A stretch of DNA of 64,000 nucleotides from VBAU01 sp036005185. GTDB lineage: Bacteria > Bacteroidota > Bacteroidia > Chitinophagales > Chitinophagaceae. Below the pieces are notes generated by a model. It searched no databases. It was not told the origin of the DNA and worked only from the letters and a program-made list of their open reading frames with translations. A program made the position numbers and the translations under genes. The stretch is taken from the NCBI GenBank assembly GCA_036005185.1, contig DASYQS010000002.1, positions 186,001 to 250,000 of the forward strand, in the 5' to 3' direction. Shown here piece after piece: positions 8,964 to 17,963 of the stretch; the stretch's first letter is position 1; each line of letters begins with the position of its first letter.

Positions 8964-11474
8964 TTAAAAAAGCTCAGGTTGTTGATTTTCTCTTTTCTTT
9001 ACCCACTCCATTTCTACGCTCTTGCTAAAATCAACCAGCTTGGCGCCTACAGCTTTCCAACCCATTACTTCAACTACTTTCTCTAGTTTGAATTTTGCTT
9101 TTCGAATTTGAGAGCCTCTGCCCTGCTGAACCGCAAGTACAGGCTCTGCATTTGTAGTTACTGCTTCAAGCCTGTTTCCTTTTCCTTCTTTGATAAAGAA
9201 AAATTTATTATGCAGCGTGGTGGTTTCAATTTTGAAGCGCTTTACATTATATTGTTTCTTCTCATCATCAAGATAGATGGCTGTAATTATTTTTTCAGGG
9301 TCAAATTTCTCAATGAGTAAAATATTCTCTGCGTCAAACCGCTGTGTCATTTCCTGATCAGTAATTTCATAGTTGCCATCGTTATATACTATCAAAATAC
9401 GATCGTCTGGCTCAAAGCTTCCGAGATAAATGCCCTTTTCTTCAGCGCTTAATCTTCCAAACTTATCATCGAACCAAAGATTGCGGCCGCTCAGAGTTGC
9501 TTTACCTGCCTCTTTAAACTTCACTGATTTGATCGGATATTTTGTAACCTGATTGCCCATACTGCTGCGGCCCTTAATAGCCAGCTCTTCAAAATAAAAA
9601 TCAAACTCTTTGATTCGCGCAGAAGAATTAGGACTTAAAATAATTCTTACTACTTCCGCTTCACCATTAGGATTTACTGTCAGCCAATGAACTTTGCTTT
9701 TTTCATCTCCCCTGGTAAGATCATATTCTTTATCCCTTGTTATACCTGTTACATTAAAACGCTTAGCATAACTCACGCCCCCTTTCCCATCCGAATAGAT
9801 CATATTGTATGTCGTACGTTCATCATTTTTTTGAAAAACAGCCGCATGAAGGATATCTTTTCCAATGAAGACCTTATCCTGAACTTTCACCACTTTCATA
9901 ATTCCACGCTTGGTAAAAGCAATAATGTCGTCAAGATCGGAAACTTCAAATAAGAGTTCATCCTTTTTTAACCCCGTACCAATAAAACCTTCTTCCCTAT
10001 TGATATAAAGCTTTGTGTTTGCAATAGCCACATGCTTGGCTTCTATTACTTCAAACTGTTTGATCTCTGTCTTTCTTTCTTTTCCCTTGCCATATTTTTT
10101 TAAAAGGTTTTCATAATAATCAACAGCAAAATCAACCAGGTTATTTAAATTATACTTTACCTGTTTAATGTCTCCTTCAAGTCCCTTGATTTGGGCATCC
10201 AATTCTTCAATATCCAGTTTATAAATACGTCGAACAGGTTTTTCTGTGAGCTTGATAATATCCTCTTTGGTGATATCTCTTTTCAATTGTTTGCGGAATG
10301 GTACAAATGCCCTGGCGATAGCATCCAGCACTTTTTCCCAGGTCTCATGTTTTTTCTCGAGCTCTTTATAGATCCTTTCTTCAAAAAATATTTTTTCCAG
10401 AGAAGTGTAGTGCCATTTTTCCTGCAACTCGCTCAGTTTGATCTTCAATTCTTGCTCAAGAAGATCTTTTGTTTTATCAACAGAAAGTTTCAGTAACTCA
10501 TTCACACTAAGAAACTGTGGTTTCTCTTCTACAATTACACAAGCATTCGGTGAAATAGAAACTTCGCAATCAGTGAATTTATACAAAGCATCTATCGTGA
10601 TATCTGGAGAAATCCCTTGTGCGAGGTCAATCTGTATTTCTACTTCAGCAGCTGTGTTATCCGTTACTTTTTTAATCTTGATCTTACCCTGGTCATTAGC
10701 TTTGACAATTGATTCCATCAATTGAGTAGTAGTGACACCGTATGGAACACTTTTTATGGCCAGTGTTTTTTTATCTGCTTCTTCAATATGCGCTCTTACT
10801 TTTACTCTTCCTCCACGTTTTCCTTGTGAGTAATCAGTTACGTCGATCATTCCTCCAGTCTGAAAATCGGGATAAAGCTCAAATTTTTTCCCTCTCAAGT
10901 GTTTGATTGATGCTTCAATCAGCTCATTGAAATTATGAGGAAGAATTTTTGTGGAAAGACCTACCGCAATTCCATCGGCACCGTGCGCAAGCAACAAGGG
11001 AAATTTCATAGGTAGAACCACAGGTTCATTCTTTCTGCCATCATAACTCAATTGCCATTCAGTTGTTTTTGCATTAAATGCTACTTCCAGCGCAAACTTG
11101 CTCAAGCGGCCTTCGATATATCGTGCTGCTGCTGCTTCATCGCCCGTTCGTATATCACCCCAATTTCCCTGTGTTTCTATGAGCAGATCCTTTTGGCCCA
11201 TATTTACTAATGCATCACCAATGCTTGCATCACCATGCGGGTGGTATTGCATGGTTTGACCAATAATATTAGCCACTTTATTGAAGCGGCCATCATCCAT
11301 TTCTTTCATTGCATGCAAAATGCGGCGTTGTACGGGCTTTAAACCATCTTCAACTGCCGGTACGGCACGCTCAAGAATTACATATGATGCATAATCAAGA
11401 AACCAATTTTTGTATTGGCCATGAAGTCCGGTCTCATTGTTTTGAATTTGTAAAATAGATTTGCTCTTAGCCAT
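8964..11474 (-). CDS. parC: DNA topoisomerase IV subunit A
   Basis: ParC is the DNA-breaking subunit of type IIA topoisomerase, working with ParE to decatenate chromosomes. The 836 residues show the GyrA/ParC order: ERAVPAVEDGLKPVQRRIL (about 35), HPHGDASIGDALVNMGQ (about 78), the active-site Tyr119 in AAARYIEGRLS, then the tower and coiled-coil region and a C-terminal beta-pinwheel from about 530. It is the last gene of a minus-strand block that begins with parE. The short MAKSKSILQIQ start and the Bacteroidota-type C-terminus, lacking a canonical GyrA box, favour ParC over GyrA. The pairing with a 637-residue ParE four genes upstream supports this. Confidence 0.92.
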   Translation of the reverse strand: MAKSKSILQIQNNETGLHGQYKNWFLDYASYVILERAVPAVEDGLKPVQRRILHAMKEMDDGRFNKVANIIGQTMQYHPHGDASIGDALVNMGQKDLLIETQGNWGDIRTGDEAAAARYIEGRLSKFALEVAFNAKTTEWQLSYDGRKNEPVVLPMKFPLLLAHGADGIAVGLSTKILPHNFNELIEASIKHLRGKKFELYPDFQTGGMIDVTDYSQGKRGGRVKVRAHIEEADKKTLAIKSVPYGVTTTQLMESIVKANDQGKIKIKKVTDNTAAEVEIQIDLAQGISPDITIDALYKFTDCEVSISPNACVIVEEKPQFLSVNELLKLSVDKTKDLLEQELKIKLSELQEKWHYTSLEKIFFEERIYKELEKKHETWEKVLDAIARAFVPFRKQLKRDITKEDIIKLTEKPVRRIYKLDIEELDAQIKGLEGDIKQVKYNLNNLVDFAVDYYENLLKKYGKGKERKTEIKQFEVIEAKHVAIANTKLYINREEGFIGTGLKKDELLFEVSDLDDIIAFTKRGIMKVVKVQDKVFIGKDILHAAVFQKNDERTTYNMIYSDGKGGVSYAKRFNVTGITRDKEYDLTRGDEKSKVHWLTVNPNGEAEVVRIILSPNSSARIKEFDFYFEELAIKGRSSMGNQVTKYPIKSVKFKEAGKATLSGRNLWFDDKFGRLSAEEKGIYLGSFEPDDRILIVYNDGNYEITDQEMTQRFDAENILLIEKFDPEKIITAIYLDDEKKQYNVKRFKIETTTLHNKFFFIKEGKGNRLEAVTTNAEPVLAVQQGRGSQIRKAKFKLEKVVEVMGWKAVGAKLVDFSKSVEMEWVKKRENQQPELF

Positions 11475-11483
11475 TTTTTGAAA

Positions 11484-11519
11484 TATTCAATTTTCAATGC
11501 TCAATGTTCAATATTCATT
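11484..11519. repeat. TCAAT-rich inverted repeat, left arm
   Basis: Iterated TTCAATTTTCAATGCTCAA-type sequence between parC and the four-helix-bundle gene. Its last 20 bases match the reverse complement of the arm at 11911-11942 at 18 of 20 positions. The two arms bracket exactly one gene. Confidence 0.7.
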
Positions 11520-11895
11520 TGTCCGAATCAGAATTTTTATTTTTTGTCGCTGTCTCAATACTTTTAGCAATAATAGCTATAAGCTCTTCCGTTTCCTTAA
11601 ATATTTCATCAGTTCTTTTAACAGGTTTGATCAATTCTCTTCTACGAATAATTTTTAAAGCTGTTCTGCATTCCTTTAACTCTTTTAATACAACTCCTAA
11701 TTTGTGAATAAAATCATTCCGTGATTCTGCGGCTTGTACCTCGCCATAATTAAATGTTGGCGACATACAGGATTTTATTAATTGTCCGGCAATATAATTT
11801 CCAGTCCTTGTCTTTGGTAGTGCTTCAACAACATCAATCATTCTGCAACTGTATTCTACCAATCTATCTTCAATATCATATTTTTTATTTTGCAT
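11515..11895 (-). CDS. four-helix bundle protein (S23 / 23S rRNA intervening-sequence family)
   Basis: A 126-residue protein with the family pattern: DIEDRLVEYSCRMIDVVEALPKT, then GNYIAGQLIKSCMSPTFNYGEVQAAES, then FIHKLGVVLKELKECRTALKII and a C-terminal helix. Relatives are encoded inside 23S rRNA intervening sequences and as stand-alone genes; the Avd accessory protein of diversity-generating retroelements has the same fold. No reverse transcriptase or rRNA is nearby, so an Avd role is unsupported. An in-frame start 34 codons upstream would run through the right-hand inverted repeat; I chose the ATG at 11895, which begins the recognisable domain. The gene sits between two inverted TCAAT-rich repeats inside the parE-parC block, which suggests insertion as a unit. 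Confidence 0.85.
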   Translation of the reverse strand: MQNKKYDIEDRLVEYSCRMIDVVEALPKTRTGNYIAGQLIKSCMSPTFNYGEVQAAESRNDFIHKLGVVLKELKECRTALKIIRRRELIKPVKRTDEIFKETEELIAIIAKSIETATKNKNSDSDK

Positions 11896-11910
11896 AACTG
11901 GGGTGCTTAC

Positions 11911-11942
11911 AATGAAAATTGAACATTGAAAATTGAGCATTG
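11911..11942. repeat. TCAAT-rich inverted repeat, right arm
   Basis: Reverse-complement counterpart of 11484-11519, made of alternating ATTGAA and ATTGAG/ATTGAAAA units. It lies 15 bases upstream of the four-helix-bundle start and eight bases from the DUF4260 stop. The arms could pair, or could mark the ends of a small mobile unit. Confidence 0.7.
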
Positions 11943-11950
11943 GGTACCTT

Positions 11951-12304
11951 CTATTTCTTTCCAATAGTTCCCAAATGTGTGTATTTAAATCCCTCATTCA
12001 ATTTCAATCCATAACCGAGCATTCTATCCACGGAAGAATGGCCGAATAAAATAATCCCGATGATCTGTAACCACTCATTTTCTAAAATAAATCCTGTTAC
12101 AAATATTGCCACCGCAATTCCTTTATGATGAAATAAATTATAGCAAACTGCTCCAACTTTATTCCCGGCTGCGTACCCTAGGAAACTAATATCCGGTGCA
12201 ACAAAAACTAACAAATAAACCCACCAGCTAACATGAAATAAGCTCAAAGCATAGATGCAAAGGATGAACATGGCCGCTTCTTCTAACTTCAGAATTGCTT
12301 TCAT
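11951..12304 (-). CDS. DUF4260 small membrane protein
   Basis: A 117-residue membrane protein with three or four hydrophobic segments (about 8-28, 30-45, 60-85 and an amphipathic C-terminal part). Conserved DUF4260 blocks are PDISFLGYAAGNKVGAVCYNLFHHKGIA and FGHSSVDRMLGYGLKL. The family has no known reaction. It is co-oriented with the DUF1835 gene (46 bases upstream) in the parE-parC block. The Asp, His and HSS-D residues are conserved in the family, so an enzymatic role is possible, but I see no proof. Confidence 0.8.
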   Translation of the reverse strand: MKAILKLEEAAMFILCIYALSLFHVSWWVYLLVFVAPDISFLGYAAGNKVGAVCYNLFHHKGIAVAIFVTGFILENEWLQIIGIILFGHSSVDRMLGYGLKLNEGFKYTHLGTIGKK

Positions 12305-12350
12305 ATACTGATTTTTCAGTTGTGAATAATCGATAATTATTAATTAATAA

Positions 12351-13208
12351 TTATTGATTATTGGCTGTCGCAGCCTCAAGATTGCTGCTTTCCATTTGCG
12401 CCCCCGGCAATTTCACATCAAACTCTTTCCAACCTTTTGTTACATCACCTAGTACTTCAATTTTTCCCTGCGTTATCAACTCTTTCATCCTCCACATTAA
12501 AAACACATCGCCTGTTTTTATTTTCATGCGATGCAAGGTATTCGATAATACCCTCCATGCTTTTTGCCACTCTGCTGTAATGTTTTTCATGACCTCTTCG
12601 TCATAAAATGTTTCATCCTTGCTCACAATTTTTTTTCCACCTTCCAATATTCTTACAGGGGCATTTTCTTCACTTAAACGCTTCCACTCATCTGGGTCCA
12701 CTTCAAATTCACTCATGGTGATTGGCCTTGCCAATTTTTTTGCTTTTATAATTTCTTTTGGAAGTATATCATGAACATTCCAAGGATAAAATAATTGCCC
12801 TTTCTCATTAATGAATGGAAGATTGTTTAAATACAGAATCATTGCTCTTCCCTGGTAATCTCTCAATTGCCTCATGAGCCAGAAATAGCCTGTAACATCA
12901 TGCTGATTTTGTCCCATCCATATCCAAGCTTCCAATGAAGGTTCTGTATCCAGTTTGTGTTTTATTTCTTTTACTGTTTCCCTATCATCAAAGCTGCCAA
13001 CTATTTTTTCACCGTAAGGAGAATCCTTTAATAATTCTCGCCACCAGTTTTCTCGTGCCTGCCAGCCCTCGTCTGTATCTAAATCTTTCAATGAACCAAC
13101 ACCCCATTCATCTTTTATTTCGAACACTTTACCCTGCAAACTTCCATCAAGTTCCATGGCCTTTTTTAGAACATCAACATCATCCTGTTGAAAAACTATG
13201 TGGATCAT
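12351..13208 (-). CDS. DUF1835/DUF3658 domain protein
   Basis: A 285-residue cytoplasmic protein. The N-terminal domain begins MIHIVFQQDDVDVLKKAMEL and continues to about residue 120 (DUF1835). The C-terminal part (about 150-260) has WKRLSEENAPVRILEGGKKI and FYDEEVMKN (DUF3658-like). Family members are widespread and often neighbour regulators, but no reaction is known. There are no signal peptide or membrane segments. It lies 72 bases downstream of parE on the same strand and may share its transcript. Confidence 0.75.
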   Translation of the reverse strand: MIHIVFQQDDVDVLKKAMELDGSLQGKVFEIKDEWGVGSLKDLDTDEGWQARENWWRELLKDSPYGEKIVGSFDDRETVKEIKHKLDTEPSLEAWIWMGQNQHDVTGYFWLMRQLRDYQGRAMILYLNNLPFINEKGQLFYPWNVHDILPKEIIKAKKLARPITMSEFEVDPDEWKRLSEENAPVRILEGGKKIVSKDETFYDEEVMKNITAEWQKAWRVLSNTLHRMKIKTGDVFLMWRMKELITQGKIEVLGDVTKGWKEFDVKLPGAQMESSNLEAATANNQ

Positions 13209-13280
13209 TTTTTAAGAATTAAAGAATAAAAGAATTCTGAATACAGAATATAGAAGATGGAAATCGCTATTACTCATTCC

Positions 13281-15194
13281 TTAGCCAGCTTGCTTTAGGC
13301 CTTCCTCTGGAATCGGCGTCTCAATTTCCACTTTCAAATTTTCGATAATAAACTCTTGTCGCTCTTGTGTATTTTTTCCCATATAATATTCGAGCAAGTT
13401 TTGAATGTGATCACCATGTTCCAATATCACCGCTTGTAAACGAATTTCCTCACCAATAAATCTTCCAAACTCATCAGGAGAAATTTCTCCCAACCCTTTG
13501 AACCGGGTGATCTCGGGCTTAGCACCCAATTTTTTTATCGCTGCCTGTTTTTCTCCTTCATCGTAACAATAAATTGTTTCTTTTTTATCTCTCACGCGAA
13601 ACAATGGTGTCTCCAATACAAACACATGTTCCTTTTTCACCAGATCAGGAAAAAATTGCAGGAAAAAGGTCATTAGTAGTAAACGGATATGCATTCCATC
13701 TACATCGGCATCTGTCGCGATCACAATGTTTTTATATCGCAACCCGTCCAGGCCCTCCTCGATGTTCAATGCATGCTGCAGCAAATTGAACTCTTCATTT
13801 TCATATACTACCTTCTTAGTAAGCCCAAAACAATTTAATGGTTTACCACGCAGACTAAATACGGCCTGCGTTTCCACATTTCTTGCTTTTGTAATGGAAC
13901 CGCTGGCGCTATCACCTTCGGTAATAAAAATGGTGGATGCATTTTGCTTGGCAAAAAATTCTTCCTTGCCTTTTGAAGGCAGTTCGTCACTTAAATGAAT
14001 TCTGCAATCACGAAGCTTGCGATTGTGCAGATTGGCTTTTTTGGCTCTTTCATTCGCCAGCTTTTTTATCCCGGCCAACTCTTTTCTTTCTTTTTCACTT
14101 TGCTCGATACGCTTCTTCAAGGCGTCAGCTATTGAAGAATTTTTGTGCAGATAATTGTCCAGCTCCTTAGCCAAAAAATCTCCCACAAACTGCCTCATGC
14201 TAGGGCCACCTTCATCTACATTCATAGAGCCAAGCTTTGTTTTCGTTTGACTCTCAAACACCGGCTCAACTACTCTTACAGAAACCGCTGCTACAATTCC
14301 TGTGCGTATATCCGCAGCATCATAATCTTTTTTATAAAAATCCCGGATTGTTTTTACATAGGCCTCACGAAAAGCCTGCTGATGCGTACCACCCTGTGTG
14401 GTGTGCTGCCCATTTACAAAACTGTAAATGTCTTCACCATAGTCGTTGTTATGAGTAATGGCTAATTCAATATCATCTCCAATAAGGTGAACAATCGGAT
14501 AACGAATTTCATCTTCATTGGTTTTGCGTTGCAGCAAATCAAGCAAGCCATTTTTGCTGACATAAGTTTTGCCGTTGAAAATAATTTTCAAGCCAGCATT
14601 CAAAAAACAATAATTCCAGATCTGGTTCTCTAAAAACTCAGGATGAAATTTAAAATTCTTGAAAACGGTTTCATCAGGAATAAAAGTGACCAGCGTTCCA
14701 TTTGATTCGCCTGTTTTTGACTCTTTATATTCTTTGATCAATACTCCGCGTTGAAACTCGGCGGTTTTTTCTTTACCGTCGCGGATTGCCTTTACCTTAA
14801 AATAATTGCTCAATGCATTTACGGCCTTAGTCCCAACTCCATTCAAACCCACACTTTTCTGAAACACTTTGCTGTCAAATTTGGCGCCTGTATTCACCTT
14901 GCTAACTACATCCACCACTTTGCCCAGCGGAATGCCGCGGCCATAATCACGGATCGTTACTTGTTTGCCCTCCACACTAATCTCAACGGTTTTGCCGTAG
15001 CCCATCGCAAATTCATCAATGCAGTTATCAATCACTTCTTTTACCAGCACGTAAATGCCATCGTCGGGGCTGCTGCCATCGCCCAGCTTGCCAATGTACA
15101 TGCCGGGCCGCATGCGAATATGTTCTTTCCAGTCGAGCGACCGGATACTTTCTTCGGTATAATCAAAAAGATTTGTTTCTTTTTCTTTTGCCAT
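13281..15194 (-). CDS. parE: DNA topoisomerase IV subunit B
   Basis: ParE is the ATPase subunit of topoisomerase IV. The 637 residues show the GHKL ATPase motifs (EVIDNCIDEFAMGYG, RDYGRGIPLG, GLNGVGTKAVNALS), the transducer, then the TOPRIM domain with FITEGDSASGS and the metal-binding IATDADVDGMHIR, and the C-terminal RFKGLGEISPDEF block. The length and the absence of the GyrB insertion fit ParE. A candidate -7 element on the minus strand (15349-15356) would give a leader of about 150 bases. Downstream genes DUF1835, DUF4260, four-helix bundle and parC follow on the same strand. Confidence 0.93.
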   Translation of the reverse strand: MAKEKETNLFDYTEESIRSLDWKEHIRMRPGMYIGKLGDGSSPDDGIYVLVKEVIDNCIDEFAMGYGKTVEISVEGKQVTIRDYGRGIPLGKVVDVVSKVNTGAKFDSKVFQKSVGLNGVGTKAVNALSNYFKVKAIRDGKEKTAEFQRGVLIKEYKESKTGESNGTLVTFIPDETVFKNFKFHPEFLENQIWNYCFLNAGLKIIFNGKTYVSKNGLLDLLQRKTNEDEIRYPIVHLIGDDIELAITHNNDYGEDIYSFVNGQHTTQGGTHQQAFREAYVKTIRDFYKKDYDAADIRTGIVAAVSVRVVEPVFESQTKTKLGSMNVDEGGPSMRQFVGDFLAKELDNYLHKNSSIADALKKRIEQSEKERKELAGIKKLANERAKKANLHNRKLRDCRIHLSDELPSKGKEEFFAKQNASTIFITEGDSASGSITKARNVETQAVFSLRGKPLNCFGLTKKVVYENEEFNLLQHALNIEEGLDGLRYKNIVIATDADVDGMHIRLLLMTFFLQFFPDLVKKEHVFVLETPLFRVRDKKETIYCYDEGEKQAAIKKLGAKPEITRFKGLGEISPDEFGRFIGEEIRLQAVILEHGDHIQNLLEYYMGKNTQERQEFIIENLKVEIETPIPEEGLKQAG

Positions 15195-15258
15195 TAGTGG
15201 TGCGAAATATTAGTTTTTTCTTTTGATGCCAGCCACAGTAATTTTAATCATCGCCTGT

Positions 15259-15273
15259 TCCGCCTTAGGCGGA
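15259..15273. repeat. short GGCGGA palindrome (REP-like), copy 2
   Basis: TCCGCC-TTA-GGCGGA in the parE leader region. It has the same six-base arms as 2443-2457 but a different loop and different flanks, so it looks like a small dispersed palindrome rather than a shared terminator. Confidence 0.45.
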
Positions 15274-15348
15274 CTCGTGTACATTCGGTAATACTATTTA
15301 GCACATTAATTACTATCACATTAAAAAAAATTATCCTAGCGAGCCGGG

Positions 15349-15356
15349 CAAATATA
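15349..15356 (-). promoter_or_regulatory. candidate -7 element for parE (TATATTTG on minus strand)
   Basis: The plus-strand CAAATATA reads TATATTTG on the minus strand, an exact TAnnTTTG match. It is about 155 bases upstream of the parE ATG. No clear -33 partner. Confidence 0.3.
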
Positions 15357-15484
15357 CCAAAATGAGCCTTGTATCGATGTTTTAGAGTTGTTAACCAATG
15401 TGGAAAAAAAATTAAATGCTCACTCATCCAAAACCGTTTTTCCATTTCCTCAATTAAGACTAACTTCTCTTACAATTTTTAGTT

Positions 15485-16534
15485 ATGAAAAAGTCTGTCA
15501 CTTTTATACTTATATACTTTGCTACCATTTATACTTCTTCAGCCTGCACTACTTTTTTCATCAACAAAAATGGTCAATTGGTTTTCGGAAGAAACTATGA
15601 CTGGGTCACAGGTGCAGGAATGGTTTGCACCAACCTTCGTGGCTTGCAAAAAACTTCCATGAAAGCGCAGGATGGCAAACAGATCAGCTGGATTTCCGAT
15701 TACGGCAGCATCACATTTAATCAATATGGAAAAGAATTTCCGACTGGCGGCATGAATGAAAAAGGTCTTGTTGTGGAACTCATGTGGTTGGATGGATCAA
15801 AATATCCTGCTCCTGACGATCGACCTGCAATCGGAGTGTTGCAATGGATACAATACCAGCTCGACCGTAGCGCTACTGTTGATGCTGTGATCGCTACTGA
15901 AAAAATACTTCGCCTTACTGCTAATCAACCTCCCTTGCATTATTTAGTTGCTGATGCTGGAGGCAATGCAGCAACCATAGAATTTCTAAATGGTAAAATG
16001 GTAGTCCATAAAGGAAAAGAGCTTCCCTTCCCTGTGCTTACCAATAGTACATACGATGAATCTATCCAGCAAACAAAGGATGCAAACGACAGCCGTTCAT
16101 TTTCTGATAATTCGATCGATCGTTTTGCAAAAGCCTGCAGCATGGTGCAGCAATTTCAATTACAGAACATAAATACTCCGATCATTGACTATGCTTTTAG
16201 CATACTCAATAAGGTATCGCAAAATGACTGGACAAAATGGAGCATTGTATACGACATCACTAACAAAAAGATCAACTTTAAAAGCCATGGGTTTAGTACT
16301 ATTAAAACCATTTCCTTTTCTTCATTTGATTTTAACTGTTCATCCACTTCAAAAATGTATAATATCAATCAAAACCAAAATGGCGAGGTTTCCGCTTTGT
16401 TCAAAAATTTTTCAATTAATGAAAGTCGGCCTATTTTAGAAACTGCTGTTCAAGAAAGCAAAAAAGAGGTGTCTATAAGCAATGAAGCCAAGGAAGCTAT
16501 TCTCAATTACAGCAAAGAGATGAAGTGTAAGTAA
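15485..16534 (+). CDS. choloylglycine hydrolase-family Ntn amidase, secreted
   Basis: A 349-residue linear amide C-N hydrolase of the bile-salt-hydrolase/penicillin V acylase family. The signal peptide ends YTSSA, so its removal exposes Cys21 as the N-terminal nucleophile, in the start ACTTFFINKNGQLVFGRNYDW, where Arg36 and Asp39 match conserved active-site residues. GGMNEKGLVVELMWL supplies the next conserved block, and the C-terminus has the DITNKKINFKSH strand. Gram-negative exported members usually cleave N-acyl amides such as acyl-homoserine lactones or penicillin V; the substrate here is unknown. It is followed 18 bases later by the YdeI-like gene on the same strand. Confidence 0.87.
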   Translation: MKKSVTFILIYFATIYTSSACTTFFINKNGQLVFGRNYDWVTGAGMVCTNLRGLQKTSMKAQDGKQISWISDYGSITFNQYGKEFPTGGMNEKGLVVELMWLDGSKYPAPDDRPAIGVLQWIQYQLDRSATVDAVIATEKILRLTANQPPLHYLVADAGGNAATIEFLNGKMVVHKGKELPFPVLTNSTYDESIQQTKDANDSRSFSDNSIDRFAKACSMVQQFQLQNINTPIIDYAFSILNKVSQNDWTKWSIVYDITNKKINFKSHGFSTIKTISFSSFDFNCSSTSKMYNINQNQNGEVSALFKNFSINESRPILETAVQESKKEVSISNEAKEAILNYSKEMKCK

Positions 16535-16552
16535 GAATTTTTAACTTCATTC

Positions 16553-17155
16553 ATGCCTTCTCCCGAACTCAAAACTTACTATGCGAAAGATCGTGAAGCT
16601 TGGCGCAAATGGCTGGAAAAAAATCATGCAAAGTCTTCAGGTGTCTGGCTTGTTTATTATAAGTCTTCAACAGGCAAACGTAAGCTTAGCTATAATGATG
16701 CCGTAGAGGAAGCTCTTTGTTTTGGTTGGATAGACAGTACGACGAGATCTGTTGACGATGAAAAATATATGCAACGCTTTACGCCACGAAAACCTAAAAG
16801 TGGCTGGAGCGGTTTAAATAAACAACGGATCCAAAAAATGATCGATCAAAGTTTAATGACTGTGGCAGGTCTTGAAAAAATTGAAATCGCTAAGAAGAAT
16901 GGAAGCTGGGAAAGCCTTGATAAAATTTATGCCCCTGTTGAGCAACTTCAAATTCCAGGTGATCTTGAAAAAGCTTTCTCAAAAAATAAAAAAGCAAAAG
17001 CCAATTTTGAAAATTTTCCTGTTTTCACAAGGCGACAGTTTTTACATTGGATCAATTCTGCCAAAAGAGAAGAAACAAGGAAGGCAAGAGTTAAACAGGC
17101 GGTGTTGATGTGTGCTGCTAATAGAAAACCAAGCATTAAAGGATTTAAATCATAA
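16553..17155 (+). CDS. YdeI/OmpD-associated family protein
   Basis: A 200-residue cytoplasmic protein with the family pattern: YYAKDREAWRKWLEKNHAKSSGVWLVYYK near the start, LSYNDAVEEALCFGWIDSTT, MQRFTPRKPKSGWSGLNKQRI, and the C-terminal FPVFTRRQFLHWINSAKREETRKARV helix. Members are linked to resistance or stress responses in some bacteria, but no reaction is established. It begins 18 bases after the Ntn amidase and is probably co-transcribed with it. Its end converges on the reductase gene, leaving 10 bases between the stops. Confidence 0.83.
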   Translation: MPSPELKTYYAKDREAWRKWLEKNHAKSSGVWLVYYKSSTGKRKLSYNDAVEEALCFGWIDSTTRSVDDEKYMQRFTPRKPKSGWSGLNKQRIQKMIDQSLMTVAGLEKIEIAKKNGSWESLDKIYAPVEQLQIPGDLEKAFSKNKKAKANFENFPVFTRRQFLHWINSAKREETRKARVKQAVLMCAANRKPSIKGFKS

Positions 17156-17165
17156 TTCTAGTCTA

Positions 17166-17831
17166 TTACAATTCAATCGTGATATTATTTTTTGCGCCGA
17201 GCTTTTGCAAAGCGGTTTGAACATCTTTTATCATAGCATCTGGCCCGCAGATATAAAACTGCTGATTAAAATCGCTTATTTTCTCTTTTAAATATTCTTC
17301 ATCAATTTTATGATGGTCGTAGCCCGGAAGATTTTCCTGTGTAAGAGTATTAATAAAATTATCTCCTAACATGGCTGCAAATTCATCTTTCAGAATTATG
17401 TCTCTATGCGTTTTGTTTGAAAAGATGAGCTTGTTATTGTCCAACTTTTTATCTTTTTGTAATTGCCTGAATATGGCAATAAATGGTGTAACCCCTGCGC
17501 CACCGGCAATAAATGTTCCCTCGCTTGTATAGTGAATGGCACCCCATACATCATGTAACAACAGCTCATCGCCTTTTTTCAACTGTCCCAATTGATTGGT
17601 TACACCGTCGTGATCGGAATAAATTTTAATCGTAAATTCCAGATAATCCCATTCATTTAAGCTTGTGAAAGTAAATGGCCGTCTCTCGTCCTTCCATTTG
17701 GATTTGTTTATTGCTACTTCGGTTGCCTGGCCTGGTGTAAATTGATAGCCTGAGGGCTTCTCAACTTTAAAATGCTTTACATTATGAGTGACGGGCTCAA
17801 TTGAAATTATTTTTACGACATGCTCTTCCAT
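17166..17831 (-). CDS. flavodoxin reductase-like FAD/NAD(P) oxidoreductase
   Basis: A 221-residue ferredoxin-reductase-fold enzyme. The FAD-binding barrel contains FTPGQATEVA and the RRPFTFTS flavin motif (about 51-58). The NAD(P) domain has GTFIAGGAGVTPFIAIFRQL (about 105) and the C-terminal FYICGPDAMIKDVQTALQKLG. There is no 2Fe-2S ferredoxin domain at the C-terminus, so it must pass electrons to a separate partner or act as a stand-alone diaphorase. No partner gene is adjacent. Confidence 0.85.
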   Translation of the reverse strand: MEEHVVKIISIEPVTHNVKHFKVEKPSGYQFTPGQATEVAINKSKWKDERRPFTFTSLNEWDYLEFTIKIYSDHDGVTNQLGQLKKGDELLLHDVWGAIHYTSEGTFIAGGAGVTPFIAIFRQLQKDKKLDNNKLIFSNKTHRDIILKDEFAAMLGDNFINTLTQENLPGYDHHKIDEEYLKEKISDFNQQFYICGPDAMIKDVQTALQKLGAKNNITIEL

Positions 17832-17963
17832 ATTAAGACGTTGAGGTTTTGTTGAAGATGGGTAAACAACTCTCTACAATATTTGTTTAAAATTTACCAT
17901 TCATAAAATTAGTTTGTTTGAAAGTTTTTAAAGCCGTAACTTTTAATTATAAAATTCTATGGT

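Noticed and set aside
11515..11895. Four-helix-bundle protein as Avd of a diversity-generating retroelement
   Set aside because: No reverse transcriptase, template or variable repeats anywhere in the window.
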